From assembly GCF_019061145.1 (NCBI RefSeq), contig NZ_JAHQZS010000006.1, forward strand, positions 124,001 through 188,000: a stretch of 64,000 nucleotides of DNA, read 5' to 3'. The notes under the pieces are model-generated. The model was not told the origin of the DNA. It searched no databases and saw only the letters and a list, made by a program, of their open reading frames with translations. Both the position numbers and the translations under genes were made by a program. Positions 8,768 through 16,809 of the stretch are shown here, piece after piece; position 1 is the first letter of the stretch; each line of letters begins with the position of its first letter. This stretch comes from Anianabacter salinae. Lineage in GTDB: Bacteria > Pseudomonadota > Alphaproteobacteria > Rhodobacterales > Rhodobacteraceae.

Positions 8768-10060
8768 TTGGAAAAGACTGTTCTCACTGGCCAGACGCTA
8801 AGCTTCGTGGCCGATCCCTTTGCCGTGCCGCCGGACGAGGCGGTGCGCCACCATACGCATGGCGCGGTGGTCATCGCAGACGGCCGGATCGTCGAGGTCG
8901 GCGCGGCGGATACGGTGCTGGCGGCGCATCCGGGCGCGGCGCGCGTGGACTATGGCGCGGCGCTCATCATGGCGGGATTCGTCGATGCGCACGCGCATTA
9001 CCCGCAGACCGGCATCATCGCCAGTTGGGGCAAGCGCCTGATCGATTGGCTGAACGGCTACACGTTCCCCGAAGAGATGAAGTTCGCCGATCCTGGCTAT
9101 GCGGTGGCCACCGCAGAGCGATATTTCGACCTGCTGGCGGCGCATGGCACAACGTCTGCCTGCTCCTTTTGCACGATCCATCCGGCAAGCGTGGAGGCTT
9201 ATTTCAGCGTCGCGGCGGAGCGCGGCTTGCGGGTCTGGGGCGGCAAGACCTGCATGGACCGCAATGCGCCGGACGGCTTGCGCGATACGCCGCAGTCGGC
9301 TCATGACGACAGCAAGGCGCTGCTGGAAAAATGGCACGGGAAGGGGCGCGCGGAATACGTCATCACGCCGCGATTCTCGCCCACGTCCTCGCCCGAACAG
9401 CTGGAGGCGCTGGGTGCGCTCTGGGCCGCGCATCCGGAGTGCCTGATGCAGACGCATCTGTCCGAGCAGACGGACGAGATCGCATGGGTCAAGGACCTGT
9501 TTCCAGACGCGCGCGATTATCTCGACACCTACGAGCGGTTTGGCCTGCTGGGCGCGCGCGGTGTCTACGGCCACGCGATCCACCTTGAGCCGCGCGAAGA
9601 AGCACGGCTGCGCGAGGTCGGTGCTGCGCTGGTGCATTGCCCGACGTCCAACACCTTCATCGGGTCCGGGTTGTTCCGGCTGGCGGCGCTCAAGGCGCAA
9701 GGTCAGCGGATCGGGCTGGCGACCGACACCGGGGGCGGATCGTCGTTCTCGATGCTGCGCACGATGGCGGCGGCCTACGAGATCGGGCAGTTGTCGGGCA
9801 CCGCGATCCACCCTGCGCAACTTCTGTGGCTGGCGACCGAAGGTTCGGCGGCAGCGCTGCACGCGGCCGACCGGATCGGAAATCTGGAAGCCGGGCGCGA
9901 GGCGGACATCACGGTGCTGAACCTTGCCTCCACCAAGGACATCGCCCAGCGGTCCGCGCGGGCGAGCGACCTGTGGGAGGCGGTGTTTCCGACGATCATG
10001 ATGGGCGACGACCGGGCGGTGAAAGCGGTCTGGGTGGGCGGGCGCCAGATCAAGATGTGA
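8768..10060 (+). CDS. guaD: Guanine deaminase
   Basis: A 430-residue amidohydrolase with HAHYPQ at residues 75-80 (metal ligands), QTHLSEQ, a GHAIHL histidine and the LATDTGGG aspartate, plus the guanine-deaminase-specific KTCMDRNAPDGLRD segment. It converts guanine to xanthine and ammonia using zinc. The start is a TTG at 8768 preceded by a GAGGG ribosome site; no ATG fits the N-terminus. It converges with the hisN - deaminase - CAP operon, so two purine amidohydrolases sit side by side on opposite strands. Confidence 0.93.
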   Translation: MEKTVLTGQTLSFVADPFAVPPDEAVRHHTHGAVVIADGRIVEVGAADTVLAAHPGAARVDYGAALIMAGFVDAHAHYPQTGIIASWGKRLIDWLNGYTFPEEMKFADPGYAVATAERYFDLLAAHGTTSACSFCTIHPASVEAYFSVAAERGLRVWGGKTCMDRNAPDGLRDTPQSAHDDSKALLEKWHGKGRAEYVITPRFSPTSSPEQLEALGALWAAHPECLMQTHLSEQTDEIAWVKDLFPDARDYLDTYERFGLLGARGVYGHAIHLEPREEARLREVGAALVHCPTSNTFIGSGLFRLAALKAQGQRIGLATDTGGGSSFSMLRTMAAAYEIGQLSGTAIHPAQLLWLATEGSAAALHAADRIGNLEAGREADITVLNLASTKDIAQRSARASDLWEAVFPTIMMGDDRAVKAVWVGGRQIKM

Positions 10061-10079
10061 TTAGGCCTGACATTTTCGC

Positions 10080-10127
10080 AGGTCGAAGAGCGCGAAACCG
10101 GTTCCCACTTTTGCGCGACATGCTCTA
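10080..10127. repeat. Widespread alphaproteobacterial intergenic palindrome (AACCGGTT element)
   Basis: On the minus strand it reads TAGAGCATG, then GCGCAAAAGTGGGAACCGGT and TTCGCGCTCT. This matches, from memory, a repeat abundant between genes in Rhizobiales and related orders. The AACCGGTT core and the flanking arms form an imperfect hairpin. It overlaps the stop codon of the CAP-protein gene and lies between two converging genes, where it may act as a bidirectional terminator. Confidence 0.65.
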
Positions 10128-10544
10128 GCGGCAGGGCGCGGCGTAGGTGGTCACCCAGTAGTCGCCCACGCGGGCGGTGCCGATCAGTCTGGCGTCCGAC
10201 AGGATATTGCGGCGATGGCCGTCGCTGTCCATCCAGCCTTGGGTGACGGCCTCGGCGCTGCGGTGCCCTTGCGCGACGTTCTCGGCCGCCATGCACCAGC
10301 GCAGGCCCGCCTCGGTCAGCCGCGTGCCGATGTCCGACCCGTCGCTGCCGTCATGGCCAAGGAACCCGCCCCGCGCCATGTCCTGCGCGTGACGCTCTGC
10401 CGCCTGCGTCGCCTCGGGCGAGACGGCAAGGGGCGCAAGACCGCGTGCGCTGCGCTCTGCATTGATCCGCGCGGCCACCTCGGGCGCCGGTTCGGCAAGC
10501 GCGGCGGCGGGCAGCAGGAACACGGCGATCAGGATGGATTTCAT
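10125..10544 (-). CDS. Secreted CAP-domain (SCP/PR1-like) protein
   Basis: A 139-residue protein with a signal peptide (MKSILIAVFLLPAAALAEP) and a bacterial CAP domain: RINAERSARGLAPL, AERHAQDMARGGFLGH, AAENVAQGHRSAE, WMDSDGHRRNIL. The histidines and glutamate of the CAP cavity are kept. Bacterial CAP proteins are exported and their activity is mostly unknown. Its start overlaps the upstream deaminase stop (ATGA, 10541-10544), an odd coupling of an exported protein with a purine-catabolic enzyme. The stop codon lies inside the palindromic repeat. Confidence 0.88.
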   Translation of the reverse strand: MKSILIAVFLLPAAALAEPAPEVAARINAERSARGLAPLAVSPEATQAAERHAQDMARGGFLGHDGSDGSDIGTRLTEAGLRWCMAAENVAQGHRSAEAVTQGWMDSDGHRRNILSDARLIGTARVGDYWVTTYAAPCR

Positions 10545-11878
10545 TGCATCAACCCTTGCGCCAGCCGGGTCTGGTGTTCGATCGCCAACGACAGGTCGAT
10601 TGTGGTCAGGATGCCATCGCGCACCACCTGACGCCCCTCGACGAACAGGTGCCGCACCTTCGTCGGGCCCGCAAGCAGCAGCGCCGCGGGGTCCCAGCTT
10701 CCGGCGCTTTCGATGCCGGTCACGTCCCACAGCGCCAGATCGGCGCGTTTTCCAACGGCGATCTGTCCGCAGTCGCGACGGCCCAGAACCTCGGCCCCGC
10801 CGCGCGTGGCGAGGCGTAGCGCCTCGCGCGCGCTCATCTTGTCGGCCCCTTGCGCCACCCGTTGCAGCAGCATCGCCATCCGCGCCTCGGCCATCAGGTT
10901 GCCCGCGTCGTTCGACGCCGATCCGTCGACTCCAAGGCCGACCTTGACGCCCGCATCCCTCATCGCCCGCACCGGCGCGATGCCGGACCCAAGGCGGCAG
11001 TTGGAACAGGGGCAATGGGCGACGCCGGTGCGCGACCGGGCGAACAGGTCGATCTCGGACGCGTCCAGCTTGACGCAATGCGCGTGCCAGACATCGTCGC
11101 CGGTCCAGCCAAGGTCTTCGGCGTATTGCCCGGGCCGGCAGCCGAACTTTTCCAGCGAATAGGCGATGTCCTCATCGTTCTCGGCCAGATGGGTGTGCAG
11201 CATCACGCCCTTGTCGCGCGCCAGAAGGGCGGCGTCGCGCATCAACTCGCGGCTCACGGAGAAGGGTGAACAGGGCGCGACACCGACACGGACCATCGCG
11301 CCCTCGGCGGGGTCGTGAAAGGCGTCGATCACGCGGATACAGTCGTTCAGGATCGCCGCCTCGTCCTCGACGAGGGCATCGGGCGGCAGGCCGCCGTTGC
11401 TTTGCCCGATCGACATCGCCCCGCGCGTGGCGTGGAACCGCAGCCCGATCTCGCGGGCGGCGTCGATGGTATCATCCAACCGAGCGCCGTTGGGGTAGAG
11501 ATAGAGGTGATCCGACGACATCGTGCAGCCGGACAGCGCCAGTTCGGCAAGACCGATGGTCGCCGAGACGCGCATCTCTTCGGGGCCGAAGCGCGCCCAG
11601 ATCGGATAGAGCGTCTGCAACCAGCCGAACAGCATCGCGTCCTGTGCTCCGGGCACCGCGCGGGTCAGGGTCTGGTAAAGGTGGTGGTGCGTGTTCACGA
11701 GGCCGGGCGTGACGACGATGCCCGCGCCATAGACGATCGCGGCGCCCTCGGCGTCGAGGCCATGCCCGACAGCGGCGATCACGCCGCCGTCGATCAGGAT
11801 ATCGGCGCCGGTCAATTCGCTTTCCGCGTCGTCCATCGTCAGGACGGTGTGCGCCCCTCGGATCAGAACCCGGCTCAT
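10541..11878 (-). CDS. 8-oxoguanine deaminase-like amidohydrolase
   Basis: A 445-residue amidohydrolase of the cog0402 group: NTHHHLYQTLTR near residue 62, HTHLAENDED, a WHAHCVKLD histidine, HCPCSNCRLGSG and GVDGSASNDAGN. These segments match enzymes shown to deaminate 8-oxoguanine (related to P. aeruginosa Pa0142), and less closely cytosine or isocytosine deaminases. It would remove oxidised guanine from the salvage pool. It is the middle gene of a three-gene unit with ATGA overlaps on both sides. Substrate assigned by family resemblance only. Confidence 0.82.
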   Translation of the reverse strand: MSRVLIRGAHTVLTMDDAESELTGADILIDGGVIAAVGHGLDAEGAAIVYGAGIVVTPGLVNTHHHLYQTLTRAVPGAQDAMLFGWLQTLYPIWARFGPEEMRVSATIGLAELALSGCTMSSDHLYLYPNGARLDDTIDAAREIGLRFHATRGAMSIGQSNGGLPPDALVEDEAAILNDCIRVIDAFHDPAEGAMVRVGVAPCSPFSVSRELMRDAALLARDKGVMLHTHLAENDEDIAYSLEKFGCRPGQYAEDLGWTGDDVWHAHCVKLDASEIDLFARSRTGVAHCPCSNCRLGSGIAPVRAMRDAGVKVGLGVDGSASNDAGNLMAEARMAMLLQRVAQGADKMSAREALRLATRGGAEVLGRRDCGQIAVGKRADLALWDVTGIESAGSWDPAALLLAGPTKVRHLFVEGRQVVRDGILTTIDLSLAIEHQTRLAQGLMQ

Positions 11879-12681
11879 GCGCCAGCCGCCCCGATCAGGT
11901 CCAGCGCTTCGCGGTGGATCGCCGCGTTCGCCGCAGCCACGGCGCGCCCGCCGTCATGCACCGGCCCGCCGCTCCAGTCGGTCACAACGCCGCCCGCCGC
12001 CTCGATCACGGCAATGGGCGCTTGAATGTCATAGGGGTTGAGCCCCGCCTCGATCACCAGATCGACCTGACCCGCCGCGACCAGCGCATAGGCATAGCAA
12101 TCCATCCCGTAGCGGGTCAGCTTGCACCGCGCGGACACCGCGCGAAAGGCGGCGGCGTCGGCAGGTGTGCCGACCTCGGGGAAGGTGGTGAAGATGATGG
12201 CATCGGTCAGGGTCGCCGTGGCCCGGGTCGCAAGCGACCGCTCGCCGTGAGGGCCAGACAGGCGCGCACGCCCAAAACCGCCCTCGAATCGCTCTCCGAT
12301 ATAGGGCTGGTCGATGATGCCGTAGAGAGGACCAGATGCGTCGCGCACCGAGATCAGCACGCCCCATGTCGGCGTGCCCGAGATATAGCCGCGCGTTCCG
12401 TCGATGGGATCGAGCACCCAGGTCAGCCCCGACGTGCCTTCCGCAGCTCCGTATTCCTCGCCCAGGATGCCGTCCTGCGGGCGGCGAGCCGCCAGAATGT
12501 CGCGCATCGCGGCCTCGGCCGCACGGTCCGCCACCGTCACCGGATCGAAGCCGCCCTTGTCCTTGTTCTCGGTGCCAAGGCTGGCGCCGCGGAAATGCCG
12601 CAGCGTCTCGGTCCGCGCCGCTTCCGCAAGCGCATGCGCCGTCGCGACAAGGTCTTCTGTCAGGTCTGGGGGATGAGTCAT
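11875..12681 (-). CDS. hisN: Histidinol-phosphatase, inositol-monophosphatase family
   Basis: A 268-residue member of the IMPase fold with GEEYG, the metal motif WVLDPIDGTRGYISG and the second metal motif NPYDIQAPIAVIEAAGG. RGYISGTPTWGVLI and the overall length match the HisN type, which dephosphorylates histidinol phosphate in organisms lacking other versions; a generic inositol-phosphatase activity is the alternative. I start at the ATG at 12681, preceded by AGGGTGG; the in-frame GTG at 12690 adds only three residues. First gene of the unit with the 8-oxoguanine deaminase and CAP genes. Confidence 0.82.
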   Translation of the reverse strand: MTHPPDLTEDLVATAHALAEAARTETLRHFRGASLGTENKDKGGFDPVTVADRAAEAAMRDILAARRPQDGILGEEYGAAEGTSGLTWVLDPIDGTRGYISGTPTWGVLISVRDASGPLYGIIDQPYIGERFEGGFGRARLSGPHGERSLATRATATLTDAIIFTTFPEVGTPADAAAFRAVSARCKLTRYGMDCYAYALVAAGQVDLVIEAGLNPYDIQAPIAVIEAAGGVVTDWSGGPVHDGGRAVAAANAAIHREALDLIGAAGA

Positions 12682-12744
12682 GTGGGCCACCCTGTCTCAG
12701 GATGGCCCAAGGCGCTAGTGGTCCCGGCAGAGCCGGTCAAGCGA

Positions 12745-13122
12745 TCAGTCGACTTCGGACAGAACGCGCGCGAGATCGAACAGGCGGCGGCGCTGCGCCT
12801 CGGGGATCGCATAGTAGGAGCGAACGAGGTCCATCGCTTCCTTGTCGGCCAGGATGTCGCCGGGAACGGTCGCCGAGGGCGTCGCCGCTTCGGAGTCTTC
12901 CGCGCCTTCGAGGCCGTCGAAGAAAAAGCTGATCTTCACATCAAGCGCATGGGCGATATCCCAAAGACGCGACGCGCTGATCCGGTTCATGCCGGTTTCG
13001 TATTTCTGGATCTGCTGGAACTTGATGCCCACGCGCTCTGCGAGCTGCTGCTGGGTCATCCCGACCATCCAGCGACGATGACGGACACGTTTGCCGACGT
13101 GAACATCTACAGGGTGTTTCAT
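12745..13122 (-). CDS. XRE-family regulator of the PraR-like group
   Basis: A 125-residue protein with an N-terminal helix-turn-helix at about residues 8-65 (GKRVRHRRWMVGMTQQQLAE, then FQQIQKYETGMNRISASRL) and an alanine/acid-rich C-terminal tail. The HVGKRVR start and QKYETGMNR helix match the small XRE regulators of alphaproteobacteria that include PraR of Rhizobium (biofilm and quorum control); targets here are unknown. A clear AGGAGA site precedes the ATG at 13122. It is divergent from the quinone oxidoreductase gene; the 266 bases between them hold the promoters, but I found no convincing -35/-10 pair. Confidence 0.85.
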   Translation of the reverse strand: MKHPVDVHVGKRVRHRRWMVGMTQQQLAERVGIKFQQIQKYETGMNRISASRLWDIAHALDVKISFFFDGLEGAEDSEAATPSATVPGDILADKEAMDLVRSYYAIPEAQRRRLFDLARVLSEVD

Positions 13123-13388
13123 ACTCTTCTCCTAGCTGGCACCGCCACGCCCACTGGGCTGACACACGGTGCGGTTGATCCGGTTGGTTCCGATCAACAC
13201 GCATTATTGACACCCAAAACGGACGAATGAAGGTGCCTGCCGATATTTCTAAGGCGAAACCCTGCACGAATCTACACAATTCAGGGTTACGCAAAGAGAC
13301 CGGCAAGTCACCGCCACGCGTGCCGTTCCACCCCGCAGTGTCATTTCTGCATGTTGCGACCGAACCGGTTGCGTGGAATTAGTCCGTC

Positions 13389-14372
13389 ATGAAAACGATG
13401 CAAATCACTCAATTCGGCCAGCCCCCTATCCTTTCGGATATGGAGCGTCCTGAACCAGCCCCGAGCGAGATCGCCGTGAAGATTGCAGCCTGCGGGTTGA
13501 ACTTTGCCGATCTCCTTATGATTGAAGGAAAATATCAGGACACACCTGAGCCGCCCTTCGCCCCCGGACTGGAACTTGCAGGCACGGTGATCGCCACCGG
13601 AAAAAATGTGAAGAACGTTGCGTCAACTGACCGCGTGGCGATCTTCACAGGCCACGGCGGGCTGGCGGAAGAGGGAAACTTCCCGGCCGAACGCGCCGTG
13701 GCGCTTCCCGACTCGATGCCCTTCACCGAGGCTGCCGCGTTCCTCGTCGCCTATGGCACCAGCCACGTCGCGCTTTCGCATCGCGCGAACCTGCGCCCCG
13801 GCGAGACGCTGCTTGTTCTGGGCGCGGCGGGCGGCGTCGGATTGACCGCGGTCGAGATCGGCAAGCTGATGGGTGCGACCGTCATCGCCGCCGCGCGCGG
13901 CGCGGACAAGCTGGCCGTCGCCAAGGCGGCAGGTGCGGATCACCTGATCGACACCGACACGGACGACCTGCGCGCTGCGGTCAAGGCGCTGGGCGGCGCG
14001 GATGTCGTCTATGATCCGGTCGGGGGCGATCTGTTCAAGGCCGCGTTCCGCGCTTGCAACCCCGAGGCGCGGATCGTGGTGATCGGCTTTGCCAGCGGCG
14101 ACATCCCGCAGGTTCCGGCCAATCACCTGCTGGTCAAGAACATCTCGGTTCTCGGGCTTTACTGGGGCGGCTACATGGGGTTCCGCCCAGACGTCGTGAC
14201 CGGCAGCTTCACGCAGTTGTTCGAGTGGTATGCCGAGGGCAAGCTGTCCCCCCATGTCAGCGCCACCTTCCCGCTGGAACGCGCGCTCGACGGGCTGGAG
14301 ATGCTGCGCTCCCGCCGCTCGACCGGGAAGGTCGTCATCACGATGGACGATCAGAGCGACCGGAAGGCCTGA
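13389..14372 (+). CDS. NADPH:quinone oxidoreductase (zinc-free MDR family)
   Basis: A 327-residue medium-chain reductase: GroES-like N-domain (AACGLNFADLLMIEGKY, PPFAPGLELAGTV) and Rossmann domain with LGAAGGVGLTAVEIGKLMGA near residues 145-162. The zinc-ligand cysteines of alcohol dehydrogenases are missing, as in QOR/crotonyl-type reductases. Substrate is probably a quinone or an enoyl/enone compound. Its last 22 bases overlap the last 22 bases of the opposing LysR gene, so the two transcripts are antisense at their 3' ends. Confidence 0.88.
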   Translation: MKTMQITQFGQPPILSDMERPEPAPSEIAVKIAACGLNFADLLMIEGKYQDTPEPPFAPGLELAGTVIATGKNVKNVASTDRVAIFTGHGGLAEEGNFPAERAVALPDSMPFTEAAAFLVAYGTSHVALSHRANLRPGETLLVLGAAGGVGLTAVEIGKLMGATVIAAARGADKLAVAKAAGADHLIDTDTDDLRAAVKALGGADVVYDPVGGDLFKAAFRACNPEARIVVIGFASGDIPQVPANHLLVKNISVLGLYWGGYMGFRPDVVTGSFTQLFEWYAEGKLSPHVSATFPLERALDGLEMLRSRRSTGKVVITMDDQSDRKA

Positions 14373-15205
14373 CGCACCAGATCGGCCAAGGGGGCGATCA
14401 CCGGGTTCGCCTTGAGGTCGCCGACATAGAGGTTGATCTTCGACACCCCGAGCTCGGGCAGCGCGCCGCCGTGGCTCAGCCGCTCCATGTAGGGGGGCAG
14501 CATCCCGCCAAGCGCCGCGTGCACTGCCAGATCGGCACTGACGCTGGCCTCGACCGCGCGGGTGGACCGGCTTTCCACCGCCATTTCCCACGGGATGCCC
14601 GCGTCATCGAGTGCCTGCAGGACCCGGGGACGGAAGAAGCAGGCGGTCTCGAACGCCAGCCGCAGCGGCCTTTGCCGCCAGGACGTGCCGCCGGGCGCAC
14701 CGACCCAGACAAGCGGTTGTTCCGATACCGTCTCTCCGCCTGCGTCGGGCGCATTCTCGGTGGTCAGGATCAGGTCGCAGTCGCCGCGCGCGAACTGCTC
14801 CTTCAGCTTGCGGGTATAGCTTGATGCAAGCTGAACCTTCACGCGGGGATACTCGGCGGCGAAGCGGTTCAGCACCTGCGGGATCGCGGGATAGACGATG
14901 TCCCCCGGCACCCCAAGCACGATCTCGCCCTCGAAGGCGGTGTCGGTCAGGCGCGACAGCGCCTCGTCGTTCAGCGCCAGCATCTTGCGCGCGTAGCTGA
15001 GCAGCTGCTCGCCCGCGCCGGTCAGGGCAATGCTGCGCGCGCTGCGGTCCAGCAAGGGCACATCAAGCGCCTCTTCCAGCCGCTTGAGCTGCATCGACAC
15101 CGCCGATTGCGTGAGGTTCAGGAACCCGGCCGCACGGGTCACGCCGCCCGCCTCGGCGACGGTGACGAAAGAGCGCAGAGAGGTGAGATCGAGATTGCGG
15201 GGCAT
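14351..15205 (-). CDS. LysR-family transcriptional regulator
   Basis: A 284-residue LysR protein: winged HTH at about 1-60 (DLTSLRSFVTVAEAGGVTRA, LTQSAVSMQLKRLEEAL), linker helix, and an effector-binding domain from about residue 90. Starts at GTG 15211, ATG 15208 or ATG 15205 are possible; AAAGG upstream best fits 15205. It diverges from a DUF1127 gene across 123 bases that hold a perfect LysR-type palindrome (15239-15255), so it probably controls itself and that gene. Tail-to-tail overlap with the quinone oxidoreductase gene. Confidence 0.9.
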   Translation of the reverse strand: MPRNLDLTSLRSFVTVAEAGGVTRAAGFLNLTQSAVSMQLKRLEEALDVPLLDRSARSIALTGAGEQLLSYARKMLALNDEALSRLTDTAFEGEIVLGVPGDIVYPAIPQVLNRFAAEYPRVKVQLASSYTRKLKEQFARGDCDLILTTENAPDAGGETVSEQPLVWVGAPGGTSWRQRPLRLAFETACFFRPRVLQALDDAGIPWEMAVESRSTRAVEASVSADLAVHAALGGMLPPYMERLSHGGALPELGVSKINLYVGDLKANPVIAPLADLVRQAFRSL

Positions 15206-15238
15206 CATCACACCTTTTGATACATGGCAGCAAAAACA

Positions 15239-15255
15239 TTCATTTCACAAATGAA
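15239..15255. promoter_or_regulatory. Candidate LysR operator (TTCAT-N7-ATGAA)
   Basis: TTCATTT CAC AAATGAA is a perfect 7-bp inverted repeat with a 3-base spacer, matching the T-N11-A pattern of LysR sites. It lies in the gap between the divergent LysR and DUF1127 genes. A second imperfectly centred palindrome, ATCAA-N5-TTGAT, lies at 15274-15288 and could be the activation half-site. Confidence 0.6.
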
Positions 15256-15328
15256 CCACGCCGCGCCATATACATCAAGGAAATTGATTCAACGCCCCCG
15301 ACTCACAACGAAACAGAAAGGTCCTCCC

Positions 15329-15538
15329 ATGAACACCCGCACCATTGGCATGGTCCGCCCCGCCCGCAACCGCCAGTCCGTCCTTGCCTATCTTGGCGCC
15401 GCCCTGCACACCTATCGCCAGCGCCGCGCGCTTGCGCGTCTCGACGACGCCGCACTGCGTGACATCGGCCTGTCCCAGGCCGAAGCAGCGACCGAATCCA
15501 GCCGACCGATCTGGGACGTTCCCGGCTATTGGCGCTAA
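15329..15538 (+). CDS. DUF1127 small basic protein
   Basis: A 69-residue protein whose middle (YRQRRALARLDDAALRDIGLSQ, about 29-50) is the DUF1127 signature: a basic helix followed by LxxLdDaxLrDIGLsr. Short DUF1127 proteins in alphaproteobacteria bind RNA and influence sRNA maturation and phosphate or stress responses (for example CcaF1 of Rhodobacter sphaeroides). This one has an extra N-terminal segment and a WDVPGYWR tail. The ATG at 15329 has an AAAGG site; longer upstream readings would cover the operator region. Probably controlled by the divergent LysR. Confidence 0.85.
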   Translation: MNTRTIGMVRPARNRQSVLAYLGAALHTYRQRRALARLDDAALRDIGLSQAEAATESSRPIWDVPGYWR

Positions 15539-15563
15539 AGTCGACAATCGCCGTCTGAAATCC

Positions 15564-15592
15564 TTGAATCCGGCCCCGGCATCCCCAATTAT
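15564..15592 (+). promoter_or_regulatory. Predicted sigma-70-type promoter of the BAX-inhibitor-1 gene
   Basis: TTGAAT at 15564-15569 and AATTAT at 15587-15592 are separated by 17 bases. It lies just after the DUF1127 stop and about 55 bases before the ATG at 15648, so the next gene can be expressed independently of DUF1127. Confidence 0.5.
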
Positions 15593-15600
15593 CAACGCGA

Positions 15601-15623
15601 GGCATGCGTATCCCCGCATGTGC
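15601..15623 (+). ncRNA. 5' leader hairpin, candidate ybhL-leader RNA
   Basis: CATGCG (15603-15608) pairs with CGCATG (15615-15620) around the loop TATCCC, in the predicted 5' UTR of the YccA/YbhL-family gene and 16 bases before its GGAGG site. A short structured RNA called the ybhL leader has been described upstream of this gene family in alphaproteobacteria; I cannot check the match to its covariance model, so the identity is tentative. Confidence 0.4.
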
Positions 15624-15647
15624 ATCGGTCTGATGTGGAGGCAATGA

Positions 15648-16388
15648 ATGGCTGAGTATCAATCGGTCCGCGCTGGCGCTGGTGCCCGCACGGCCCAAAT
15701 CGACGTGGGTCTTCGGGCCCACATGAACAAGGTGTACGGCACCATGTCGGTGGGGCTGGCCATCACTGCACTTGCGGCCTGGGCGATCTCGGGCCTCGCA
15801 GTGGTGGACGGCCAACTGACCGGCCTGGGTCAGGCGATCTACGCCTCGCCGCTCAAGTGGCTGATCATGTTCGCACCGCTGATTATGGTGTTCGCGTTCG
15901 GCGCGGTGGTGAACCGCCTGTCGGCCGCTGCGGCGCAACTGTTCTTCTACACCTTCGCGGTGCTGATGGGCCTGTCGCTGTCGTCGATCTTCCTCGTCTA
16001 CACGGGCATGTCGATCGTCCAGACGTTCCTGGTCACCTCGGTGGCCTTCGCGGGTCTGTCCCTCTGGGGCTACACCACGAAGAAGGACATCTCGGGCTGG
16101 GGCGCGTTCCTGGTGATGGGCGTGATCGGCCTGATCGTGGCGATGATCGTCAACATCTTCCTGCAGTCGCCGGCGATCATGTTCGCGATCTCGGCTCTGG
16201 GCGTTCTGATCTTCGCGGGTCTGACCGCCTACGACACGCAGCGGATCAAGAACGACTACATCCAGCACGCGCACGCGATGGATCAGGAATGGCTGGCGAA
16301 GTCGGCGATCATGGGGGCGCTGAACCTCTACCTCGACTTCATCAACCTGTTCATGTTCCTGCTGTCGTTCCTCGGCAACCGCGAATAA
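15648..16388 (+). CDS. BAX inhibitor-1/YccA-family membrane protein
   Basis: A 246-residue protein with a short cytoplasmic N-terminus and seven hydrophobic helices; the loop GYTTKKDISGWGAFLVMG and the C-terminal TAYDTQRIKNDY with an acidic residue pair are typical of the BI-1/YbhL/YccA family. Members act as pH-sensitive calcium-leak channels or modulate the FtsH protease; the bacterial role is not firm. GGAGG lies six bases before the ATG. A perfect terminator follows. Confidence 0.92.
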   Translation: MAEYQSVRAGAGARTAQIDVGLRAHMNKVYGTMSVGLAITALAAWAISGLAVVDGQLTGLGQAIYASPLKWLIMFAPLIMVFAFGAVVNRLSAAAAQLFFYTFAVLMGLSLSSIFLVYTGMSIVQTFLVTSVAFAGLSLWGYTTKKDISGWGAFLVMGVIGLIVAMIVNIFLQSPAIMFAISALGVLIFAGLTAYDTQRIKNDYIQHAHAMDQEWLAKSAIMGALNLYLDFINLFMFLLSFLGNRE

Positions 16389-16412
16389 CCCAAGCATTTC
16401 TCGGGATGTTTC

Positions 16413-16446
16413 AATGGCCGGTCGAAAGACCGGCCATTTTCTTTTG
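16413..16446 (+). terminator. Rho-independent terminator after the BAX-inhibitor-1 gene
   Basis: A perfect 11-bp stem (16413-16423 with 16428-16438) with a GAAA loop, followed by TTTTCTTTT. Confidence 0.92.
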
Positions 16447-16470
16447 CGCGCTATGGGAACACCACCAACG

Positions 16471-16496
16471 AAAAAGGCCGCGCCAATGGCGCGGCC
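16471..16496 (-). terminator. Rho-independent terminator after rpmG
   Basis: GGCCGCGCC (16476-16484) pairs with GGCGCGGCC (16488-16496) around AAT; on the minus strand it is followed by five T. It lies 28 bases beyond the rpmG stop, back to back with the opposing terminator at 16413-16446. Confidence 0.88.
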
Positions 16497-16523
16497 CTTG
16501 TCCGGTCCGTCGAAAGGCTCAGA

Positions 16524-16691
16524 TCACTTGATCTTGCCTTCCTTGTACTCGACGTGCTTGCGCACCACGGGATCGTATTTCTTGATCGCCATCTTCTCGG
16601 TCATGGTCCGAGCGTTCTTCTTGGTGACGTAGAAATGGCCCGTGCCCGCGGTCGAGTTCAGGCGGATCTTGATGGTGGTCGGCTTCGCCAT
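16524..16691 (-). CDS. rpmG: 50S ribosomal protein L33
   Basis: A 55-residue protein starting [20 protein letters not shown] and containing [14 protein letters not shown], the alphaproteobacterial L33 sequence. The zinc-binding cysteine pairs of the C+ type are absent, so this is the cysteine-free form. The true start at 16691 excludes about 30 upstream codons. Monocistronic with its own terminator. Confidence 0.96.
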   Translation of the reverse strand: MAKPTTIKIRLNSTAGTGHFYVTKKNARTMTEKMAIKKYDPVVRKHVEYKEGKIK

Positions 16692-16809
16692 GGTGTCAAC
16701 TCCGTCGCGCGAACGGTCTTTTCGCCGTTCGTGAATTCCGTGAAGCCCGCCTTTTACTGGTGTGGCGGCCCGAGTCAACATCAAACGCGGCCAAACGCCG
16801 GAGCCGGGC

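Noticed and set aside
13200-13240. TTGACA at 13207 as a promoter of the quinone oxidoreductase gene
   Set aside because: No acceptable -10 sequence occurs at 16-18 bases downstream.
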